From Onchidella celtica (lineage: Eukaryota; Mollusca; Gastropoda; Systellommatophora; Onchidiidae): a stretch of 64,000 bases of DNA. The notes below the pieces were generated by a model. That model was not told the origin of the DNA and did not search any database. It saw only the letters and a program-made list of their open reading frames with translations. Position numbers and translations under genes: made by a program. How positions within the stretch are numbered: position 1 is the first letter of the stretch; the number at the start of each line of letters is the position of its first letter. Shown here piece after piece: positions 49,180-62,400 of this stretch. The stretch covers positions 67,336,714 to 67,400,713 of the forward strand of contig OZ007570.1 in NCBI GenBank assembly GCA_963931925.1, read 5' to 3'.

Positions 49180-52100
49180 AAGTCTTTGACGACTGATCTC
49201 AGTGCCCAGCTCGCCGCAGGCTGGTCAGTTAGTTTACTGCTCTCCTGTCAGCTGGAATTGTACCTCATTCAATATTTCACAAGATCGGACAGTATCGGGT
49301 GCAGGATCATCGATATTCGGCATCGATATTGTGACGTCACAGGATAGAACATCAAAGGATCGCTAGTGTTGCAGTACCGTGGGTACCTAGGATCGGTGCT
49401 TACGAAGGCATTGTTACTGATGATAGCGAAACATATTGGCCTCTCATAAACAAAAATCGACTGGCATCATTTGGCATCAAACTGAACCGAGATCAGTAAC
49501 TATCTGACAACCTACTTCAGCAATAAAATTTTCCATACGTCCAATCGCTAGGCTCAGATAGCCTTACATAGAAGCCACACTTGAACTATATTGCGACAGT
49601 TTGAGAACAATTTGTTGTTAAGAGGTAACAATAGCACAGAGAGCATCCAAAAGGAAAATTTTTGGTAACAGATTGGTAAAACTACAGAAATTTATCACAG
49701 TGGTATTGGTTGTTCTTAGTACTCAGAATGGCGGAGCAGGAGAAATGAGTGCTATAATTCTTGTATACAAAAAATTTTAGGACGTTTGGAAATTCTAAAT
49801 CTATATTTTTGGGGGATTAATGTTACAATTAGCAAATTAAAAAATGTTTGTAGCATCTTTCTAAGACATCTGTGGTAAAAACATTTAGATAGTACCATAT
49901 TAGTCACTATAAACATGGATCCGAAATGATTTATTCGAAATTTTCAGATTTTTTGGTGTGTACAGAGTTTTTGACCCATGATATGCAGAATAACGAACAA
50001 ATAATATATTTGAAGCTTTCAATTCCTGGCCTGTCTATCTGAGAGTAAGTGTGTCGAGTATCAAAGCTTTTGGTAGAAAACTGAGAAAGTAGTGAATATT
50101 TGCTTACGCCACCCCCGTTAAAATTGAGCTATATTATCTAAATAGAATTGGGAACAAAATCGCGTCTACCTACGTAATGCCACCCTTTAGCCAAATATAT
50201 CCGGCAGTTTCTTAAGCCCAGGGGATCACTTTAAATGAAAATACAACAAACAAGAGTATATATTTTAGTGCAAGGTTCAAGGCTTATTTGAAAAGATAGA
50301 GCAAGTTGGCCCCCCTACTACATGCAGCTCGACAGGATAAAAAACAGTAGGCCTGGGCCTAGATATAACAAACTTGTGAGTATCTCGCTTTAAAGGCCAT
50401 GAAATGCTTAGACGTCATGCAGAAGTTTGCGCAAAATGACAGCTTTCGATACTGAGTATCGATTGCTACACCCATACACAACACTCTAACAATAAAAAAA
50501 AAAAGTACACCAGGAATTTAGTCCGGGTTTAAACGCTAAGGCGTTTCACAGTTTTCAAAAAAATATAAGACGTAGTCAAATGCAAAAACTAAGCCAGCCA
50601 TGTAACTCGGCAGTATCAAAAACGGTAGTATGCAAACTTTCAAGTGTCTAGCTTGAATGGCCATGAAATGCATAAGCGTCACAGACAGTTTCCCCCCTGC
50701 TCTCATTATTATAAGATGCGTGTCTCCCAGGCGCACCAATGCTTTACGCACTACGCACTGCGTTCGGTATGGAAAAGTGCACAGAATCCAGCGCTTTTGA
50801 AAGGCAGTCCTAGATATCGGTGAAATGTAAATAACAACAACAAGATGTCTTTAAAAACAAACGGTTAATAACAAACTAACAGACACACGGACTAACAGAC
50901 AGATTGAGCCTCTGTTTGACGTCCGGTTTCAAATTATACCTTACGGACCAGCTTAGCCTTCTTAGGTCAGCGTTTTGTGTGTTTACAGACAACGGAAAAA
51001 GCATACAGACAGACACTGATTTTTACCAATATTAGAAGACAACAAGCGAATTATAATTGCCAAGACAAATAGGATGGCACAAAATGATCACAAATCTGGG
51101 TTGATGACACATTGTCAGATGTTGAGTCCTACTTTGCTTATTTCGTATTGGGTATCGTGTCCCAACTCGTCAGTTCAGAATGAGGTTAAACAGAACTGTG
51201 CATATCAGTGGAAACTAGATAAAAAGGGCTATCTATTTAGAGTAACACTATCCTTCTATCCTAACCAGCGCTGAGCAAGTTTGACTTGAAAGTGAGCCAT
51301 CTCATTGTATGAACAAGATTGTCCAAAGTTTTTTTTTTGTTTTTTACTTTTTTTTCGAAATGACTCAATTGTGACTTAATCCTGGTCTTGAGCTAACAGT
51401 TATTTTATCGATGTTCAGGTGACTAGCGACAACAGTATTTGCACTCGTATTTTTGCTAAATACTCAACCACAATAAATGTATGAATTTTGCTCGTATTCA
51501 AGTTGGTACATGAAGCAATCATGCGCAGAGTCATAGTCAACATCTTAATTCAAATACTTATGTTGTTTCATCAATGAAACTGATTGTGTACAGCGGATAA
51601 ATGGCTGCAATTATAGCGTGCTACACACTGGTACCCACACACTTTGGACAAATGCACGTTAGAAGCACCCGCGAACATCCATAAGCTTTTTCCATATACA
51701 TAAGAGAATTGAATAAACGTACTGTGTTATTGGACAATGGACACGTCAGTCGTGAGTAGTGTAGAAGCTAAATTGTAGAAGAAATCTCAGTCTAAAGTGC
51801 GGAAATCACAGGACATCACAAACACATGCGCTCAAAAATTGCATGGCCAGGCTCAACTGAGATATCTCTATGGCACCTTCCAAAGTCTTGTGTTGCTGCA
51901 GAAATATTAATTTTATTAAATTGTAAAGCACCCAGGTCCGAAATCCTATCTAGCCAAATGAGCGTTCGGCCTGGAATGCTTTTCGGCACTAGAAGTTTGT
52001 GGGATGGATTTTCTTTTACATTAAGATTACAAGAATGAACATGTTCCCTGAAAAAATTTTCTGTCTTGGACAGAAGTGCTGTGCGGGGTAGGATTTCCAT

Positions 52101-55100
52101 GACAAATCTCTTCCTAAAGAAGGAATTAGGCTTAAGTTTGCTACAACGCTCAAGAGTGTTGTCTCTAAGATATGTTTGTTTATTTGTTATTTGTTTTCAC
52201 TTTGCTAACAATTCAGTTTTTCTTTCAGCAAAGTTACGTTTTGTGGCTTCCGTTGTTGTGTCGCTCCTTTGGCTCGTCATGTTGTATGAAAACGTGATTA
52301 TTTCTCAAGTCACTGCATGTAGCTAGGAGGGTAAGTTAAGCAGAGATTCCATGGGACTATGAGATTGTTCCATTCTCATTATTCACACAAAAGAGTCATT
52401 TCCAATGGTAGTAAGTGGTCGTGGCGTAGATAGTATGGCAGCCAATGTACGGGAAACCTACACCAGGAGACCACATCCTTCATCTTCGTTCTGTATAGAT
52501 TATTTGATCGTGAATCTCCTCTCCAGTCTATTCATTTCAACGTGAGAGTCAGGATATTTTCTGCATTTATTATGGTAATGGTATTGTAAGGAGATTTATT
52601 TCGATTTTGGCTATCCACTTGTTTTTATCAGTATTAGCCTTAAACAGGTTTCGTTTTGACTAATTGTTTTCTAAATTAAACTTTTTTAAAATTAATTTTC
52701 TATCATTAACGGGAATTGGAACGAGTCTTTCGGTGACGTTTTTAATCGCCAGTATCTTGTTGTTCATATATCTGCCACCCCTTCGTCTCGTAACGATATG
52801 GATTACATGTATATATACAGATGAAGTACGTTTTAATTGGAACTAGCACGCGCTAAATCTTATATCTTGCCTTGATTCCACACTGGAACGCCAGGCAGTA
52901 AAAGTCTAACACTACAGGGAAGGTTCTGTTTTTTTAATTATTTTTTTTGCCCCTGTGATAGCGACATGGGCGGAAAGAAATACTAGATTTCTTTAGGTAC
53001 GTATGACGTATAGCAATGCCTGGTACTTCTTATCACTCTCATTCGTTCTGTCACTGACTGCGGCCCTGCAGTTTGGAATTCAATTCTGTCCTTGTGTCGT
53101 TTGTACTCTGATATGATGTAAATAGAAAAGGGTGTGGGTGGGTGGGTGGGTGGGTTTCAGGAATCGTATGTTTGTGCAATTTATAGAAACTTCCTGTGGT
53201 GGGGAAGAGGAAAGGGGTGCCTGCGTCTCAAAAAAAAAAAAAGTCTCAAAAACAGAGCTTGAAAAGTTGCATTCATGTCTGAACTGGGCAGTTCTCTGTC
53301 TATTAGTTGGTCTGAGTAGAAGTTCCGTACGTTTCCTGGACTCAATTTGTGATAGATTACGTCATTTGTGCTTCTACTTTAAATTTACCTGCACTCTTCT
53401 GGTACATGTTCACTCATGTAGAAGTCTATATAATATATATATATATAATTTTCTTCTCTGACCACTGTCTCTTTAATGGTCACAAATATGAATGAAAAAT
53501 ATTTTAAAACTACAGATTTCCAAAGGTGGAAATATAGTCATGACACTGTGATACATTATACATGTATTTTATTTTATATTAATTTTGTTTCAATTTATTT
53601 GTTACTGCTATTGTCATTTGTTGGTATCGCAGAGTGATGCAGCATGCAGTGATTTTTAAATATATATTTTTTTATTTGTTCTTCTTCTTCTTCTTTTAAA
53701 AAAATATTTTGTCAGTGATGATGCGGTGGCGATAAAGAATTTCATCTGTGTTAGTAAACTACTTGAACAAATGATGTACAAAAAAAAAAAAAAAACAACA
53801 AACGAACAACAAAATCAAAAACAAACAAACAAAAACAAAAAAAAAGAAACGGCAAAAATATAATATATGACTAGGTAGTTGTGACAGAGATTAATACTTC
53901 ACAGTTAATGAGTACAGCATCACATTCCCTGTACACAGCATTCTCATTGGGACAATATTAAAGCACACTTTTCTATTTTGTGCCAGCTATGCCAGTAAAG
54001 AGCTGACGATAAACGTTTTAAAAAGAGGATAATGTTGATGAGGACGAGCATTATATTGTTGATGATGATGATGGTGATGATGATAATAAGAAAATTATAG
54101 TAAACTTTTATTTGTCAAATGGTCACCCACAGTGTAACAAACGGATTTGCTATAGTTTGTGGTCAACTATTTGCCAACGACAACGCTTTACTTGTGAGAG
54201 TCCGATGTCCTTCAGCCCACAATGGTGGCATGAGGCCTGAAAGTAGAGGGGGAACAATAAAACAGGAAAGATACAACCGGTGCCGTTCAAGTCCGGGAAA
54301 ATTGGGACAATGTCGAAAAAGGAGGTGGGGGGGGGGAGGGGGTGGGGGGGATGTGTAGTGGTGAAGTTTTTTTAATGTTATGTTATAAACAGATCATTAC
54401 TTCTGGTGTTGCATGGTTTATAGGTACTAGAAAGTTCTAACAATGTCGCCAAAGCTACAATGCAAATTATTATTAGTTTTATTTCAGGATTAAGTAAAGC
54501 ATCTGAAGGAGCATTTCGGAATTTTATTACAGTTATTTCTCAATAGAACCATCCAAATCAGAGATTCTGATAAATACTGATTGGTCCGTTGACCAGTTTG
54601 GATCTGAATTGCCTTCATGGTGATGAATTCCAGCACTGAGCTTGATTGTCCTCTCTAAAATAATTTTGAACTGCACGCATGTAAAAAAAAAAATAAAAGC
54701 TTTCTATTTGATAGTATGACTGACAAAGTATACTATTATGGACAGTCTCTATTTATTGGGCCTGCAATTATATAGTAGTGCTATTGACATGAATTCGTTG
54801 TAAAGAAATTTCAAGGGAACAAAATACACATAGCTTTATGGGCGTACCACAGAATAGAGAACTACCAGAAGCAAAAGAAGCCCAGTTTTCGTGACTACAG
54901 GAAGTATGTCCACCGGCATTTTGGATGAACTGCAACTTCACTTGACTTGATCGAGGATAAACAATAACCGTTTGTGCATTTTCACGGGGCGTAAGAGCTT
55001 ACAAACGGCTCTAAATAGTTTCAATCAACCCAAAAATATGAACAAACCACACTAAAAAGCTTCGCGCACTGTCTTTGGTGAAGGCGGTCTCTTTCAGTTC

Positions 55101-56388
55101 TTGTTATCGCCGTGACCTGGTTTAGCGATTCGGCGGAAGCGAGATCTCTCTCTAAATATATACTGTCGTTATAATACATTAAAATTAATATCGTTGCGGG
55201 CGTGCCTAGTTACGAACAATTGTTCTCATCCAAAATGTCACAAGCTAGACAAAATTGATGACGAATTCCTGCATTGTGTATCTTCTGGCAGTATCTCTAT
55301 TCTGTGGGGCGTACTGACGCCGTCTTGCTAAGCCCAACAACGTTTGGGAAATCTCAGTGCCAAGATACAAAATAATAAGAAAAATAAAATATATTGTATT
55401 CATTCGAGTGTTTCATTCTTTCTGTTTTTGTTTCTGTCTTTTTATCTCCTTTGTGCCTCTTCGTCATCTCCGTCTCTTCTTCTTCTTTTTGCTATCATTC
55501 TTTCACCCTGTCTTTAAAAATTTTTTTATTTATAATAATATTTTTTTTCTTTATTTATTCTTAATGTGTTATTACCAAAGTTACTATCTAAATACTCTGA
55601 AAGAAACAAACAACAGAAATAGAAGCAAACAAAGAAACAGCAACAAGAACAAAGACTTCAAATGCTTAGTTGGCTATAAGTCCTGTTCATCTAATCCTGT
55701 AAACCATGATGCAACCATTGAAGGTCTTCACAGTGGGAATCAATGGAATGTTGCATCCCTGTCTGTAATTTCTTTATTGGTCGGGCATTTATGTTGTCTT
55801 TCACTGCAGACTTCTCTTCATATTATTTTGTCCATTTCCAGAGTAAACTTTGCAGTGTTACTTGCACAAAAACAACAACAACAACAACAACACAACAACA
55901 ACAACAACAAAAAACAACAACAATGGAATTTCCTTCTTCCTGGTGGGCTTAAAAAGATGGCGCCAGGCATTCATACAAGAACCACTCTTTAATAAGACGC
56001 AAAGAGAGCGCAACTCCTCTAGTCACTTGTTACAGGGTCTTTGGGTCAAACATTACTCATTTCTGACTGTAGTTTTAAGGAATTCATTTAAAGGTGAGGG
56101 TGGCGACGGGGCAGAGTGGGACGAGGTTGGAAACCTGATCTATAAGCTGTTCTAAAACTGCAAGAAAGACGGTTGGGGGAGGGGGAAAAGGAAGGGTGTG
56201 GGATAGAAAGCGGAAGCAGGTTAATCCCAGGATACACCGGGTATCTCATCTAGTGCTTGGGTGAAAAAATGATTTCCCACTGTAGTCGCCTTAAGCGACT
56301 CAGCACCAGACGCTAAGACATAAAATGTTACATGGATAAGACGGAGGATAAGTCACAGCTGAATCTGTGAGAATACGACAGTTAACAC
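49180..56388. other. Intergenic DNA, no gene recognised
   Basis: About 7 kb with many short, unconvincing frames. Visible: a weak duplication (50,310-50,440 against 50,590-50,700, sharing GGCCATGAAATGC), A- and T-rich homopolymers at 53,780-53,850, a G-rich tract at 54,327-54,352 and (CAA)n at 55,867-55,925. No splice-supported exon was found. Confidence 0.5.
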
Positions 56389-56483
56389 TTACTCCGCTTG
56401 ACAGACAAAACCTTTCTTTACATCACAGTCATTGTCGTTCCACTGATAGTTAAACTCACTGCGCATTGACAGGCAATCTTCTC
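56389..56483 (-). CDS. C-type lectin exon 5 (last)
   Basis: Acceptor CTGTCCTCAG. It encodes EDCLSMRSEFNYQWNDNDCD and VKKGFVCQAE, then TAA. It holds three of the six cysteines and the WND calcium motif. Confidence 0.93.
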
Positions 56484-59400
56484 CTGAGGACAGTTATAAT
56501 TATTTTGACTATTGTTGCACAAAAACACAAAACAACAAAATCGGCGAAATGATCAAAATAAAAAATAAAAAAATGAACATGGCTGGTTGCACATTGTTTT
56601 ACTGCTTGTTATGCTTGCTGGTTTTGTTTCGTTCTTTTCTTTCTATACAGAACCGTAACAGAACTGTCGAAACGCTCGCTTGAATGCTGATTCAAAATAG
56701 AAACTGAGAAAGTGAAGTTAGAATTGTGGAAAGAGAAACTGTTATTTAGTATATCTTAGTCAAGTTAGGTCGTTGAAACGGCGAGGCTGATTTTGTCTCA
56801 GTTCTAAAAAAAAAAAAAACAATAAAAAAAATTAGAACCGTGCACACACAGGTTAAGCAAGAAAATTTGCTACGCCATTGGTAAGAAAGCAGTTAGTGTA
56901 AAAATTTCTTCCGTAAAATTACTACTTCATTTGAATTTCTGGCATTTTAAAAAGAAAACATCTTTTTATGATGTCTTGATAATATTTCTCTTTAAAATTT
57001 CCAATTTTATAGGACAAGAGGGTATAAATGTTGATGTAGCCAGAATATGCCAACAAGAAATACGTGCACTGCAGTGCACATGTTCATGCATTCATAAATT
57101 CACTCGTAACAAGCGACAACGGAGACGACAGTCTAAAGCAGGGCGGGAAAAATGACATGGGAGAATTTTTAGTCAAAGGCCTTGTAACAATGTTACGAAG
57201 TGTCTCAGAATGGAACCAAAGAAACAAACTCAAACATTTCATGCACACGTTCAGTCAAGAAATCTCCCATGACACTTCTCCGAGACTCTCGCGTCAATGG
57301 AAAAAGAGCAGAAGTAACTGGGAAGTCTTTCGGGGCCGGAAATCTTAGCTAGTCCAGTGAAAACGTGGGTCTGGGTGGCGATTCAGAGCTAGATATTTGT
57401 AAGATGGGCTGTTTGTTGTCATGCCTCTCGGAAATCCCTCCCAATGGAAGTCGTGGCATAGACATGTGGCATCCAGTAAACGGGAAACAACAAAACACTC
57501 ATATATATATATATCAAAGTCATTTGACAATTCAACGGTTGCTTGCGGCGTCATCATTCGCAGAAAAAGTCATACTCTTTGTTATCCTCAAAACAGGTAA
57601 AATCTTTCTAATCTCTTGTGTTGGCTCTTCAAGAATATAGTTTAGTTCCTCCCTCTTTATTACGGGCATTTTTACATACTCTTACGACAGGCAGAACATT
57701 TTAACTAAAAAATCTATCTTGTTAATAAATTCATTATTAGCCTTATGAACCCTCATAAAATTTGATTGCATTGCTCTTTGTCAGTTGGGTAATAGTCATG
57801 GGGACAATCAAAGCAACAACATCTTTCCTTGTGTAAATTCTCAGCACTCACCGTGGTGATAATGATCTGGTTGCCCACGAGCCCAATCAGTGAAAGGTCC
57901 AATTGTCGCTTTGTCAGTGACCCATTCCCAGGTACCCTCATGGAAAACATCAGTGCCGCCTAACCAAGCAGTGGGAACTATACAGAAAGAGATCAGTTTG
58001 TTCCATTTAGTTATATTATGGCCAGTCGTTCTCATATAGGGCAAATTTAAACACTTATGAACTCAAACTCACAGCTATTTGCTATCCCATTGACGCGAAG
58101 CTCATAATATGAACATTGTTGAAGCAAATGATGTAAATGAGTAAACTGTTTCAAACTATTGAGGAACTGGTAACTCAAACCAAAGGAATGAAAGTAACAA
58201 CCAAATAATCCTCCTGATAACCAGACCTTCCTAAATGGCATTATTTGGAGGCAATGGTATTCAAGTGGAATGAATTAAATAGATTCTGTGAGCGAAATCT
58301 AAGTAGAAAAGTTTCATTATGAGTGATATTCTTCTGAATTAATACTGATCTAGACAGTGAGACTCCTGCAATAATGAGTCCGCCATGACCAGACACCTAT
58401 TCACTTTTTGTTGTGAACTGCGCACTTGGAAAGGTTTTCTCATTAAATAATAATCGCTGAGGTGAGGTGGAATGTTGAGTGACCAAGACAAATATGGCAA
58501 TGCTCGAGGGAATCTGAGAATTTGTCTTATTGCATAGAATTTAGGCGTAAAACTGTTTAGAGGAATAATGATTCAATGCAGAAAATACCACGACATTTGG
58601 AACATTGGCGCATACAGTGATGGCGATTTTTGTTTTGTTCCTACAATTTAAAACTGTTTCGGCATCTGCCTGTATTTTATTTATGAGTCATTGAGTGCCT
58701 CTCTCTATACCCTTCGTGTGTGAATTATCATTTTCCTCGTTCATCTCCCTTCTTCCACCCGTTACCACATCTCCAGGAGATATTACTTTGTTTGTTTCTC
58801 AGTTGTCCTTTCAGCCAAGAATTCAATGTTGAAGTTCTGGGTTCAGCCAGTGTCGCTCCGTAAACCTGACACATTATCTGTGGAAAGATCAGGGGACACG
58901 CCACTTTCCAAGATTATTTTTTTTTTAAACTGATAAACAAGCTTGGGAGTCGCGCTGCCCACGGACTTAAACGCTTGCTCATGCAGAGGGCAACTCAGAC
59001 CTTCGCCCCATATAACTAAGTTTTATGAATAATAAAAAAAAGAATTTTAATGGGTAAACAATTTATTGGAGTGAACAATAAAAGTTATACAAATTAACTA
59101 TCACAATCCAAATGAGATCATTGTAAGGGAGCAGAGTATTCCTGTATTCTAGTTTTAGCCACGAGCACGTCCATTAGTCTAAATCAGAAGGCAGGAATTG
59201 TTGACATCACCGGTCTTGTACTCGTGAAAAAAGGGATCGGAAGCAAGCAGTCAGCGACATATAGCAAACTTTAAAAAAATACTTCCGCACCGTTTGGTGC
59301 CTCTAAAGGTAAAAAAGAACCCTCTGCAGAACGAAAGGAAGGCATGTTCACAATTTCATGTCAAAAGTCCGAGCTGTATGAGCCAGTATTTTTGTGAACA

Positions 59401-62400
59401 CACAGTACAGACAAACACATATTCGCTTTTATTTATATTAATAAATGATATAATTTAAGTTTCATTACCACATGTCGCAGACGAGTAAACTTTGTTTTAT
59501 TCATAAAACGTCTTAAATAAAAGAAAAAAAATATTCTATATAGTATCTGACTGCTATTTTTCTCACTGTTTATCTGTGAGGCATAAAATGTTAGACAATG
59601 AAATTAAGAGCATCATTTCCTCTCCTTCGAAGAGTTTTTAATATTTTCCGAAAAAAAAAAAAAGCACCATCTCACCATTGCTTCTCCCCAGCTCTCAAGA
59701 TCTTGACCAAATCCAAAACACAGTCCATCGTACAAGAACCAGCCTGGATGGCACTGGTTTCCTCTGACTGAATGACAACAAGTTACAGAGAAACATGAGT
59801 GAGGCGATTGGAGACAATGTCGGCGACAATAAAAATTTAGTAATGTGTTTTCAGGATCATTAACGATAACGGTAATAGACAAAGAAAAACACAAAGATTA
59901 TAAAAAATTATAGCAAGTGAAAGACAGAAAACAAACAAACAAACAAAAAATCAAACCATCATTTAGATTTTTTTTTAGATTTCTATTCTGAAACATCTAA
60001 TCATCAGCACACATTTCTCAATCTATAGCCTACTGTGGCCTACACCAACGTGGACTTGGGAAACAGAAAGGTGCTTTGAGTGTCCAGGACAGAATCTACA
60101 GTATCCCAAACTTTGTCGTAACCCCAATTAACTTGGTTGCATTTGTGTTTCCAGGTTAGGTGTAGATCTAAACCTACTTGACTCAAAGAGGAATATTAAT
60201 AAGTACTTTTATTACCATATGTAAAAGAATACAATTTCAAGGAACAGAATAATTCAGCCACTTCATCTCCCCCGCCCCCTTAAAAAAAAAATGCTGATAT
60301 AAAATGAAGCACATAGATGCTTTACTACATGTCTAAGTAGACAGAACTTTCGCATAGTATAGAGCTGAATTTCCAAGCTAGATCTAATTGATTAGAAAGG
60401 AAAAATTCCTTCTTATGTACTTTTATTAGCCCTTGTTAGCCCCCAAAAGGGCTGTTTGGTCTGGCAGCCAAGAAAAAGAAGAAAAACAATAACAACACTG
60501 AAGTGTAGAAAGAAAAAGATGCAGGAGAAGAAGAATAAGCGAACATATTGCATAGGACAGCAAGAAACGAACAAAAGAAAAGAAAGGAAAGAAAGGACAA
60601 ATAAAAACAAGAAAAGCGAGATGTAAATGCTGACGGTAGCGATCCTCCTAAAACGCAGACCTCAGACATACAATTATGTACTTCTAAAACTTAACATCAC
60701 ATAATTTTCTATTTGCATACTTTTTTAGTCCCATTTGGGAACTTTGCTTTAGTGTCATTGAATCCCAGTTACAACTGGAGCAGATATGTCGTCGCCACAG
60801 TGCAGCACCTGTAGGCGGTTTTCCTCTGTGTGTGTGTGTGTGTGTGTGTGTATGGGGGGGGGGGGACGGGGAGTGGTAGTTATTTTTTAAAAAAAAGAAT
60901 TTGCCGGGCAGCGGCCTATTCGGCTTGCTCTTTTCTTTTCGATTTCCAACTGCCAAGTTATCTTTAACGTGCGCAACATGCATAAGGGCCCTCAGATTTT
61001 TTCGTCCTTATCCGAGAAGACTAGCTGCTCGATCCTACTTACCATAGGATCAGGGACAGGACAATATGAGAAAATCCCCAAAATTCCACCATGCCTGCAC
61101 CGACCGGGATTCGAATCCGGTACCTTCGCGCATGAGAGGCGAGCACCTTGTCTCTAGAGTCTAGACCAACATGTCCCAATACAATTTCTAGGAATAGAAT
61201 AATTCAGTTACGTCTTTTTCTTTTTTTTGAACCGCCAATCCATGCACATACATGATTTATCTCATGCCTAAGTAAACAAACTATCTTTTGGGTCATTGTT
61301 GAATTTTCCAGCTTAGTTTTACTTGATTAAAAGAAAAATCCATTTCCATGAACCTTTAAAGTATATATTACACAATACAATTTCCAGGACAAAAAAAAAA
61401 AGAAAAAAGCTGCGCCACTTTTCTCCATTTGAACTGCTGGATCCAAGCACATATCTAAGTAAACAAAACTATATTATGATCCTGAGTTGTTTTGGTACAG
61501 AACTTTTGTTGTTGTAGGGAAAAGCATGTCGGTGACGTTGCGTTGAAGAGGAGCAATGGATCTGTTGTCAACAATGTATTTTACCAGTTCAGTTTCGTTC
61601 ATTTCATCACCCTTCGGAACTGGCGATAGCATGGATTACCACTCTGATTCAAAGTTGAATTGGAGCAGAAAAACATTTACATGCACTACTTTGTTAAAAT
61701 TTATCATTATCACGTTTGTAACAATAATCTGTAGTTAGGATTTAAATGAAACTATTGTCACAAACTTGTAGCCAGATAAAATATATAAATTCCTCTTTTT
61801 CGCTTTTGTAATGCCTCAAGTACTCTTACCTGCTGGTCAAGAATTTGATTTGACAATTCACTCACGTCCCGAAAACGAAACAGCGCACTTGGATAAAATG
61901 CCAGATACAGGACACTTCTTAACTGAACTCCTATCCGAAAGTAGGCTAGAAATCACACCATCATTTTACTCAGATTTTTTTTTTTACTTTGAGATCCTAA
62001 TCAGGTTCACCGATTTCTTCCAAAATTTTAATACAGACTATGACCGGTTGTGGGGATCAGAAATAATATGCTTTTAATTGCCAGTTGCAATCAACAGTAC
62101 TGCAGACTCTATCGTAACCTCAATCATATTGGTTGTATTTGTACTTCCAAGATAGACCCAGATCTAGATCTACTATAGTCAGGGGCGAGGCGAGGCTTCC
62201 TCATAATCAAATAATCAGTGATTATCCTTCGAATATTAATTCTAGAATTACTACGCTTTTCAGATCGAGCCCAACTCCAAATCCATTTAGTCAGTTCAGC
62301 ATTCTATTCTACCTCGCTGTTTTTGGTTTGTTGTCATAGTCTAACACCCCTCATCGAAAAGCATCTTTGTAGAGACCTACACCATATGAACTGGTCCAAA

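Larger units (their letters stand above)
60228..61500. repeat. Triplicated 196-bp tandem unit interrupted by SINE DNA
   Basis: Diverged copies begin AATACAATTTC at 60228, 61178 and 61374. B and C are adjacent with a period of 196 bp. A (60228-60423) has the same length and is separated from B by 754 bp that carry a repeat module and a SINE. Copy C is incomplete. Confidence 0.75.

Noticed and set aside
55357-55992. 211-residue ORF with a poly-Gln/Asn stretch
   Set aside because: The Gln/Asn run is a (CAA)n microsatellite. The rest is low-complexity with no domain or splice support.
58047-58241. Candidate lectin exon with a good GTGAGT donor
   Set aside because: The exon at 58787-58877 supplies the expected Cys-containing CTLD segment and joins the next exon in the right phase, so this one is not needed and has no CTLD motif.
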